Shown here piece by piece: positions 58,021 to 64,000 of a stretch of DNA of 64,000 bases. A program made the translations under genes and the position numbers. Every line of letters starts with the position of its first letter. Positions within the stretch are counted from its first letter, which is position 1. Under the pieces are notes generated by a model that saw only the letters and a list, made by a program, of their open reading frames with translations, was not told where the DNA came from and did not search any database. The DNA comes from Azospirillum picis (lineage in GTDB: Bacteria > Pseudomonadota > Alphaproteobacteria > Azospirillales > Azospirillaceae), in NCBI RefSeq assembly GCF_017876115.1, contig NZ_JAGINO010000019.1:62001-126000 (forward strand), given 5' to 3'.

Positions 58021-58080
58021 CCCGCCCAGAGGCCCGCCCAGAGGCCCGCCCAGAGGCCCGCCCGGATGCCCGTCCGGAAG
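58021..58080. repeat. 12-bp tandem repeat, five units
   Basis: CCCGCCCAGAGG at 58021-58032, 58033-58044 and 58045-58056, then two diverged units to 58080. It is in the 170-bp gap between the cytochrome c gene and the stop of the metallo-hydrolase, so it is not coding in annotated genes. Confidence 0.85.
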
Positions 58081-58089
58081 CCGGTCTTC

Positions 58090-59079
58090 CTACGGGGCGG
58101 CCGGGACCATGACGGTGGTGTAGTTGGCCGGCAGCCAATGATAGCCCTGGTCGTCCCGCCTGATGTGTCCGAGGCCGGGGAAGGAGATGTGGGCCGCGGC
58201 GATCCAGTAGCCGTTCCGCGCCGCCTCGGCGAACAGCCGCTCCCGCTCGCGCCGGGCGTCGGGCTCGTCGCTGTCGTATTTCAGCGTGGCGGCGGGGTAG
58301 GGGAACTGGATGGCCGCCACATGGACGATGTCGCCCCAGGCCAGCAGGGTCTGCCCGTCGCTGCGCACCTGGTAGATGGTATGGCCTGGGGTGTGGCCGG
58401 GGCCGGGAATGGCGCGGATTTCCGGCAGCAGTTGCGTCTCGCCGTCGAAGGGCGCCAGCCGGCCCGCCGCGACGTAGGGCTTCAGCGAGGCGGCGGCGCC
58501 GTCGAACATCGGGCCGAGGAAGCCCGGCGCCGTCGCCTTGTTGGCGGGGTCGAGCCAGTAGTCGCTGTCCCGGCGGCTCACCCGGATGACGGCGTTGGGA
58601 AAGGCCATGCTGCCGCTGCGGTCGACGCCGCCGACATGGTCGCGGTGCAGGTGGGTCAGGTAGATCTCGTCCACCTGCTCCGGCGCATAGCCGGCAGCGC
58701 GCAGGTTGGCCATCAGATGGCCGCCGTCGGCGCCGTAGAGCACCCCGGCCCCGCTGTCGATCAGCACCAGCCGGTCGCCGGTGTTGACCAGGAAGGCGTT
58801 GATCGACCCCTCGACCGGCGGCGCCAGGCTCGACCGCTCCAGCAGCGCGTCGGCGGACGCCGTGCCGATCCCGTTCACCACCTCGTGAATCGGGAAGGGA
58901 TGGGTGCCGTCGAGCAGCGCGGTGATCTCCGTGCGGCCCAGCATCATGCGGTAGAAGCCCGGCGCCTGCGTGCGCACCTGTGGTGCCGCCGCCTCGGCCG
59001 GAATGGACAGGATCGGGGACAGGGCTGTTGCCGGCAGCAGGGCCAGCGCCAGGAGCGCCGAGCGGGCGGAGCGTGTCAT
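58090..59079 (-). CDS. Exported metallo-beta-lactamase-fold hydrolase
   Basis: A 329-aa MBL-fold hydrolase with a Sec signal (MTRSARSALLALALLPATAL, cleaved near AEA-AA). The metal motif H143-L-H145-R-D147-H148 is intact, with a later GPGHTPGH and a C-terminal His (AAHISFPGLGH). This is the quorum-quenching lactonase/general hydrolase group rather than class B beta-lactamase. It follows the Mo-hydroxylase operon start in the same direction but is upstream of it, with 170 bp between. Confidence 0.9.
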   Translation of the reverse strand: MTRSARSALLALALLPATALSPILSIPAEAAAPQVRTQAPGFYRMMLGRTEITALLDGTHPFPIHEVVNGIGTASADALLERSSLAPPVEGSINAFLVNTGDRLVLIDSGAGVLYGADGGHLMANLRAAGYAPEQVDEIYLTHLHRDHVGGVDRSGSMAFPNAVIRVSRRDSDYWLDPANKATAPGFLGPMFDGAAASLKPYVAAGRLAPFDGETQLLPEIRAIPGPGHTPGHTIYQVRSDGQTLLAWGDIVHVAAIQFPYPAATLKYDSDEPDARRERERLFAEAARNGYWIAAAHISFPGLGHIRRDDQGYHWLPANYTTVMVPAAP

Positions 59080-59352
59080 CGCGTTTTCCCTCGGAAGGTG
59101 ACGGTCGGGACCGTCCCGAGCCTCGCGCGGGCGGCTGCGGCCGGTCTTGAAGGATCCACCCATTCCGGCGTCCGCCCCCTGTGCGGCGGTCGCGACCCGG
59201 ATTTCCCGTAACGCGGGAATCCCTGCCGGCGAATGCCGCCGGCCTCTGGCATTAACCTTATGTGAAGACATTGCGAAGCATTTGAAAAGCCGCCCGGAAG
59301 GAAAGCATCGCCGGACCGTCGGGCCGATCGAAGAACACGGGGGGGCTGATCC

Positions 59353-60735
59353 ATGTCGACCGCAGCGGTGGAAAAGACCGCTTCCCCTGGGAATGCCCCC
59401 GATGGCGACCGCCGGCTTCTGGCGCTGACCGGCCTGCTGCAGCTCGAACGCCGCGCGCGGGCGGCACCGACGGCGGCGGAACTCGGTTTCCTGATCGTGA
59501 ACGAGACGCTGGGGCTGGTGCGCTACCGGCAGGCCGTCCTGTGGCGGGGCCGGGCGGGCGGGCAAGGCACGGTGGCGGCGCTGTCCGGCGTATCGGTCGT
59601 CGACCGGCAGGTCCCCTATGTGATGTGGCTGCGCCGCGTGCTGGACTGGATTCACGTGCAGCATGGCCCGGCCAAGCCGGTGCAGCTCGTCGCCGCGGAC
59701 CTTCCCCCCGACCTCGCGCGCGCCTGGGGGGAGTGGCTGCCGACGCGTGCGCTCTGGCTGCCGCTGCCCGGCCGCAGGGATCGCGATCCTTGCGCGCTGC
59801 TGCTGGCGCGCGACGAGGACTGGACGCCCGGCGAGCTCCACCTGCTGGGCTATGCCGCGGACGCCTACGGACATGCCTGGCACGCCCTCACCGGGCGCCG
59901 CCGGCGTTCCACATGGCTGCGCTGGCGCCATGGGCTTCTGGCGGCGCTGCTGGCCGGGGCCGCGGTGGTGCTGGCGCTTCCGGTGCCGCAGTCGGCTCTG
60001 GCGCCGGCCGAGGTGGTTCCCCGCGAACCGACCATCCTGCGGGCTCCCATCGACGGCGTGGTCGACCGGTTCGAGGTGAAGCCGAACGAGCCGGTGCGCG
60101 AGGGGCAACTGCTCCTGGTGCTCGACCGCACCAAGCTGCAGAACCGGCTGGAGGTTGCCCGCAAGGCGCTGGAGGTGGCGCAGACCGAGTATCGCCAGGC
60201 CGGCCAGCAGGCGCTGTTCGACGCCCGCGCCAAGGCCAACCTGGCCGTCCTCAAGGGGCGCATGGACCAGCAGGCCGCCGAGGTCGCCTATGTCGAGGAG
60301 CTGCTGGACCGCATCGAGATCCGCGCGCCGCGCGCCGGCATCGCCATCTTCAACGACGTGGCGGACTGGATCGGCAAGCCGGTGACGATCGGCGAGCGCA
60401 TCCTCACCGTCGCCGACCCTCAGGAGGCTGAACTGGAAATCCGCCTTCCGGTCGCCGACGCCATCGCGCTGGAACCCGACGCCGAGGTGCGCCTCTTCCT
60501 CAACATCGATCCGCAGAACGTCATCGCCGCGCGGCTCAGCTACAGCGGCTATCAGGCCGAAGCCACCCCGGACGGCGTCGTCGCCTACCGATTGAAGGCG
60601 ACGCTCGACCCCGCCGTCGCCCCGCCCCGCATCGGGCTGAAGGGCATCGCCAAGCTCTATGGCGAGCGCAGTCCGCTGATCCTCTCCATCCTGCGCCGGC
60701 CGCTCGCCGCCGCCCGCCAGCGGCTCGGCCTGTGA
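59353..60735 (+). CDS. GAF-like domain fused to HlyD-type membrane fusion protein
   Basis: A 460-aa fusion. Residues about 20-180 look like a GAF domain (TAAELGFLIVNETLGLVRYR, then QAVLWRG and WLPTRALWLPLPG). A single membrane helix (about 196-214) follows, then a HlyD-type lipoyl/coiled-coil/beta-barrel module (ILRAPIDGVVDRFEVKPNEP, EIRAPRAGIAIFNDVADWIG). The GAF part would be cytoplasmic and the HlyD part periplasmic. The stop overlaps the M50 gene as GTGA, so the two proteins are coupled and probably one complex. GGGGG lies before the ATG. The fusion is not the classical type I adaptor, whose N-terminus is short. Confidence 0.82.
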   Translation: MSTAAVEKTASPGNAPDGDRRLLALTGLLQLERRARAAPTAAELGFLIVNETLGLVRYRQAVLWRGRAGGQGTVAALSGVSVVDRQVPYVMWLRRVLDWIHVQHGPAKPVQLVAADLPPDLARAWGEWLPTRALWLPLPGRRDRDPCALLLARDEDWTPGELHLLGYAADAYGHAWHALTGRRRRSTWLRWRHGLLAALLAGAAVVLALPVPQSALAPAEVVPREPTILRAPIDGVVDRFEVKPNEPVREGQLLLVLDRTKLQNRLEVARKALEVAQTEYRQAGQQALFDARAKANLAVLKGRMDQQAAEVAYVEELLDRIEIRAPRAGIAIFNDVADWIGKPVTIGERILTVADPQEAELEIRLPVADAIALEPDAEVRLFLNIDPQNVIAARLSYSGYQAEATPDGVVAYRLKATLDPAVAPPRIGLKGIAKLYGERSPLILSILRRPLAAARQRLGL

Positions 60736-62918
60736 GCGCCACCCTGCTGCCCGGTGCGGGAGCGGCCGCCGCCAGACCCGCCGGCCCGCCGGCGCCCTCT
60801 CCGGCAATGCCCGTTCCGCGCCTGCCGCCGCTGCGCGAGGAACTGGCGCTGCATGCCGGGCCGCCGACATCGGACGGCGCCCCGACCTGGACGCTGCACG
60901 ATCCCTCCCGCAACCGCTTCTTCCGCATCGGCTGGCCCGAGCTGGAGATGCTGTCGCGCTGGCACCTTGCCGAGCCCGCCGCCATCGCGGCGGCGGTGTC
61001 GCGGGAGACGACCATCGCCGCCACCCCGGCGCAGGTGGAGGCCCTGGCCCGTTTCCTGTGGTCGCAGGGTCTCCTCCAGGCCCTGGGCACCAGCGCCCTC
61101 GGCCGGCTCAAGGCCCTGGCGGACGCGCAGCGTCCCCATTGGCTGATGTGGCTGCTGAAGACCTACCTGTCCTTCCGCATTCCCGTGCTGCGCCCGGACG
61201 GCTTTCTCAACGCCACCCTGCCGCTGGCGAAGCTCCTGTTCACGCGGTTCTTCCTGGCGGTCACCGTCCTGGCGGCGCTCACCGGCGGCTATCTGGCGCT
61301 GCGGCAGTGGGACGCCTTCCGCACCACCTTCCTCCATTTCTTCTCGCTGGAAGGCGCGCTGCTCGCCGGCTGTGCGCTCGGCGGCGCCAAGCTGCTGCAC
61401 GAGTTCGGCCATGCCTACACCGCCAAGCGCTACGGCTGCCGCGTGCCGACCATGGGGGTGATGTTCCTGGTGCTCTGGCCGGTGCTCTACACCGACGTCA
61501 GCGAGGCCTGGAAGCTGCCGTCGCGCCGCCAGCGCCTGTCGATCGGGGTGGCCGGCATCGCGGCGGAGCTGGTGCTGGCCGCCTATGCCACGCTGGCGTG
61601 GAGCTTCCTGCCGGACGGGCCGGCGCGCAGCGCCGCCTTCCTGCTCGCCACCTCGACCTGGGTGCTGACGGTGCTGGTCAACCTCAACCCGCTGATGCGG
61701 TTCGACGGTTACTTCCTGCTGTCGGACCTGCTGGACGTGCCGAACCTGCAGGAGCGGGCCTTCGCGCTGGCGCGCTGGCGGCTGCGCGAGCTGCTGTTCG
61801 GCTTCGGCGATCCGCCGCCGGAACGCTGGGCACCGGGGCGGGGACGGGTGCTGCTGCTCTATGCCTACGCCACCTGGGTCTACCGTTTCTTCCTGTTCCT
61901 CGGCATCTCGCTGCTCGTCTACCACCTGTTCTTCAAAGTGCTCGGGGTGTTCCTGATGGCGGTCGAGATCTGGTGGTTCATCGCCAAGCCGGTCGCCACC
62001 GAACTGCGCGGATGGTTCAGGCGTCCCGGCGGCCATCGCGTCACGCCCAACCTGCTCGCGAGCGCGCTCCTGCTCGCCGCCGGTCTGGCGGCCTTGCTCG
62101 TGCCCTGGAGCGGCGGCGTCTCCGCGCCGGCGATCCTGCGCGCGGAACGGCAGACCCATCTCTTCGTTCCCGCCAACGCCCGGCTGGCCGGGATCGACGC
62201 CCGGGCCGGCGGCACGGTGGCGGAGGGCGACCGGCTCTTCCGGCTGGAGTCCCCCGATCTCGACCATGAGCTGGCGCAGGCCGAGCGGCAGGTGGAGACG
62301 CTGCAGGGCCGCGTCCAGGTGCAGAATCTGAGCCCGGAACTGCTGGAATCCAGCCGCTCGACCTGGAGGGAGCTGGAGGAGGCGCAGGCCAAGCTGGCCG
62401 CCCTCCGGGACGAGACGGCGCGGCTGCAGGTCAGGGCGCCCTTCGCCGGCGTGCTGGTCGACGTCACCGACCCGCTGGCCACAGGCGAATGGATGAAGGA
62501 GGGAACCGCCCTCGCGACGCTGCTCGATCCGCGCGGCAGCGTGATCGAGGCCTATGTGCCCGAAGAGAATCTGCGCCGGATCGCCGTGGGCACGAAGGGG
62601 CGCTTCCTGTCCGACGACCCGGCCGGCCCGGCGGTTCCCGCCGAGGTGATCGCAATCGCCGCCGCGAGCAGCCGCATCCTGACCGAGCCGTCGCTCGCCT
62701 CCACCTACGGCGGGCTGGTGCCGACGCATCTCGGCCGCGAGAACACCCTGGTGCCGGAGGCGCCGGTCTACCGCATCCTCCTGCGCGCGGACGGGGCGCT
62801 GCCCGCCCCGGCGCGGGTCGAGCGGGGCATGGTGGACCTGGACGGCGAGCGGGAAAGCCCGGCCGTCCGGCTCTGGCGCAGCACGGTCGGCGTGGTGGTC
62901 CGTGAAAGCGGCTTCTGA
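60732..62918 (+). CDS. M50 site-2-type metalloprotease fused to HlyD-like periplasmic domain
   Basis: A 728-aa membrane protein. Residues 60-115 resemble a PqqD-like/winged-helix domain. The M50 core has H223-E-F-G-H227 in a membrane segment, and N319-P-L-M-R-F-D325-G-Y supplies the third metal ligand, with several surrounding helices. After about residue 455 a HlyD-type hairpin domain (LRVQAPFAGVLVD-like: RLQVRAPFAGVLVDVTDPLA) extends to the C-terminus. The GTG start overlaps the upstream stop (GTGA). This arrangement is also seen next to type I-like secretion or peptide-export genes in other bacteria. It could process or export a peptide or giant protein. Confidence 0.85.
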   Translation: MSATLLPGAGAAAARPAGPPAPSPAMPVPRLPPLREELALHAGPPTSDGAPTWTLHDPSRNRFFRIGWPELEMLSRWHLAEPAAIAAAVSRETTIAATPAQVEALARFLWSQGLLQALGTSALGRLKALADAQRPHWLMWLLKTYLSFRIPVLRPDGFLNATLPLAKLLFTRFFLAVTVLAALTGGYLALRQWDAFRTTFLHFFSLEGALLAGCALGGAKLLHEFGHAYTAKRYGCRVPTMGVMFLVLWPVLYTDVSEAWKLPSRRQRLSIGVAGIAAELVLAAYATLAWSFLPDGPARSAAFLLATSTWVLTVLVNLNPLMRFDGYFLLSDLLDVPNLQERAFALARWRLRELLFGFGDPPPERWAPGRGRVLLLYAYATWVYRFFLFLGISLLVYHLFFKVLGVFLMAVEIWWFIAKPVATELRGWFRRPGGHRVTPNLLASALLLAAGLAALLVPWSGGVSAPAILRAERQTHLFVPANARLAGIDARAGGTVAEGDRLFRLESPDLDHELAQAERQVETLQGRVQVQNLSPELLESSRSTWRELEEAQAKLAALRDETARLQVRAPFAGVLVDVTDPLATGEWMKEGTALATLLDPRGSVIEAYVPEENLRRIAVGTKGRFLSDDPAGPAVPAEVIAIAAASSRILTEPSLASTYGGLVPTHLGRENTLVPEAPVYRILLRADGALPAPARVERGMVDLDGERESPAVRLWRSTVGVVVRESGF

Positions 62919-63003
62919 CCGGCGGTGAGGTCAGGAAAGGAAAAGGGGCGGAAGACCTGAGCCTTCCGCCCCGTCCGGACTTCGAGGCAGGGCGGATCCC
63001 GCT

Positions 63004-63756
63004 TCAGCGGGGCGGGACGAAGACGGCGGTGCCGCTCATGCCGGCGATCAGCTCGGGGAAGCTGCCGCCGGTCACCGTGCCGAACACCTTGATGGTCTGG
63101 CTGACGGCATCGATGCGCGATCCCATCCGGCCGATCCTGGCGGCATATTCCTTGCCCGTCTCGTCCAGCCGCAGCGTGAAGGCGGTGCCCTGGCGCAGCC
63201 ACAGCAGCCAGTTCGACGGTACGGCCAGTTCAACCTCCAGCTCGCGGTCGTCGAGGATTTCCATCAGCTCGTGGCCTTCGCCGACATACTGGTGGGCCCT
63301 GGCCTTCAGCTCCACGACGCGCCCGTCGAAGGGGGCGGTGATGACGCAATAGGTGGCGATCGTCCGGTTCATCGCCACCTCGGCCTCCGCGACGGCGAGC
63401 TGGGCCGCGGCGGTCTGGAACTCCAGCGCGCTGTTGGAGCCGAGCTTGTCCAGCCGGGCCTGGACATTGTAGGTCTTGCGGGCCTGCTCCTGCTGCGCCA
63501 GCGCCTTGTCGAGCCGGGCCTTGTGCAGCCGGCAGTCCAGGGTCACCAGTTTCTGTCCGGCGGTGAACCGGTCGCCTTCCCGCACCGTCAGTTCGCTGAT
63601 CCCTCCGGGGATCTCGGCCGACAGGATGGTGCTGCGGACCGGGCTGAGTTGCGCGCGGATCTCGGGATGCGCGCCCTCAGCCGTCTGGGCTTGTGCGGCG
63701 CCGCCGAGGACGAGCAGAGCGGTCAGGCCGGCCCCCGCCAGGCGCCGCGCCATCAT
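63004..63756 (-). CDS. HlyD/RND-type periplasmic adaptor protein
   Basis: A 250-aa adaptor with a Sec signal (RRLAGAGLTALLVLGGAAQA). A biotinyl-lipoyl half (STILSAEIPGGISELTVREG), a coiled-coil hairpin with ARKTYNVQARLDKLGSNSAL, the second lipoyl half (VITAPFDGRVVELKARAHQY) and a beta-barrel follow. It is short for an RND adaptor and has no C-terminal membrane-proximal domain. Its ATG overlaps the upstream gene stop (ATGA), so both belong to one minus-strand operon that converges on the M50 gene. Confidence 0.85.
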   Translation of the reverse strand: MMARRLAGAGLTALLVLGGAAQAQTAEGAHPEIRAQLSPVRSTILSAEIPGGISELTVREGDRFTAGQKLVTLDCRLHKARLDKALAQQEQARKTYNVQARLDKLGSNSALEFQTAAAQLAVAEAEVAMNRTIATYCVITAPFDGRVVELKARAHQYVGEGHELMEILDDRELEVELAVPSNWLLWLRQGTAFTLRLDETGKEYAARIGRMGSRIDAVSQTIKVFGTVTGGSFPELIAGMSGTAVFVPPR

Positions 63757-64000
63757 GACAGCGGTTCCGCGCTGGCGAGCACCTTCGTCACGGCGGACGT
63801 CGGCGCGGGGCCGGCGGCCACCGGGGTGCCGCCGTCCTTGGCGGGGTCCTCCTTGGCGGGTCCTTCCGCCGGCAGCTCCGCGGCCGGAGGCTGCGGCGCC
63901 TCGGCCGGCAGGCTGTCCAGCGGGATGCGGCCGGCCGTCCAATTGGCGACCACCGGGGTCAGCCCCGCGGTCAGGCCCCTGATGTCCTGGCTCTGAACGG
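63753..64000 (-). CDS. C-terminal part of a protein coupled to the adaptor gene (truncated by window)
   Basis: The frame is open to the window edge, so this is the end of a gene whose start lies beyond 64000. The visible residues (about 82) begin VQSQDIRGLTAGLTPVVANW and end in a Pro/Ala/Glu-rich tail (ELPAEGPAKEDPAKDGGTPV). I do not recognise the family from this fragment. The ATGA overlap with the adaptor gene shows cotranscription. Confidence 0.55.
   Translation of the reverse strand, partial: VQSQDIRGLTAGLTPVVANWTAGRIPLDSLPAEAPQPPAAELPAEGPAKEDPAKDGGTPVAAGPAPTSAVTKVLASAEPLS

Noticed and set aside
60657..62729. 690-codon minus-strand ORF opposite the M50 gene
   Set aside because: Composition is Gln/Arg/Gly-rich with no domain, while the plus strand has HEFGH and NPLMRFDGY in a coherent membrane protein.

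Overview
This is a contiguous stretch of a very GC-rich proteobacterial genome, densely coded on both strands with short spacers and many 4-base ATGA/GTGA overlaps. The gene repertoire points to an environmental alphaproteobacterium, most likely Azospirillum-like (Rhodospirillales): polyamine/opine-type ABC transport next to FAD amine dehydrogenases, a Mo-hydroxylase with its own cytochrome c, a giant RTX protein and many LysR regulators. The genus is inferred from style, not from a marker gene. I see no rRNA, tRNA, CRISPR array, prophage, IS element or replication origin.

Layout. 1-6.5 kb: a truncated NTF2-like gene coupled to an SDR oxidoreductase, a decayed LysR relic, a DUF427 gene, a divergent ArsR/MFS pair, a Tat-exported class A beta-lactamase and an unrecognised 388-aa protein. 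6.6-17.1 kb: one catabolic island. A minus-strand operon encodes two DAO-type FAD subunits, a small [2Fe-2S] subunit, an FAD/BFD alpha subunit and two RidA imine deaminases, and ends in a strong terminator. A divergent LysR gene follows, then a PotDABC-type ABC importer. 17.1-23.2 kb: katG and oxyR share a divergent promoter with a clear dyad; then an NmrA-like reductase, a cupin and a Cys-containing Rrf2 regulator. 23.4-28.4 kb: an S41 peptidase, a SWIM/SNF2 helicase pseudogene, a ParDE-type toxin-antitoxin pair and an RsbQ-like hydrolase.

28.7-38.2 kb: a CPA1 antiporter; a stress or detoxification series (DUF1275, DoxX, YtcJ-like amidohydrolase, XapX, YcaC-like hydrolase, haloperoxidase-like hydrolase); and a divergent MFS/LysR pair. 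38.4-43.4 kb: a 1670-aa RTX/Calx-beta protein built from repeats of about 272 aa, two of them almost identical in DNA. 43.9-46.8 kb: a CadR-like MerR regulator and a ZntA-type P-type ATPase separated by a textbook 19-bp-spacer MerR promoter. 46.9-52.6 kb: another haloperoxidase-like hydrolase, an orphan solute-binding protein, a TetR/MFS operon with a palindromic operator, and a DUF1835 protein. 52.5-59.1 kb: a DHPH/NicC-like flavin monooxygenase, a Mo-hydroxylase (molybdopterin, [2Fe-2S] and triheme cytochrome c subunits) and an exported metallo-beta-lactamase-fold hydrolase, together suggesting oxidation of an N-heteroaromatic or aldehyde. 59.3-64.0 kb: a GAF-HlyD fusion, an M50 peptidase-HlyD fusion and a convergent periplasmic adaptor. 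This last set looks like an uncharacterised envelope or export machine and is the strongest candidate for an undescribed system.

A recurring fine-scale feature is in-frame 12- or 15-bp tandem duplications that create Pro/Ala/Ser/Gly-rich linkers in otherwise unrelated genes.
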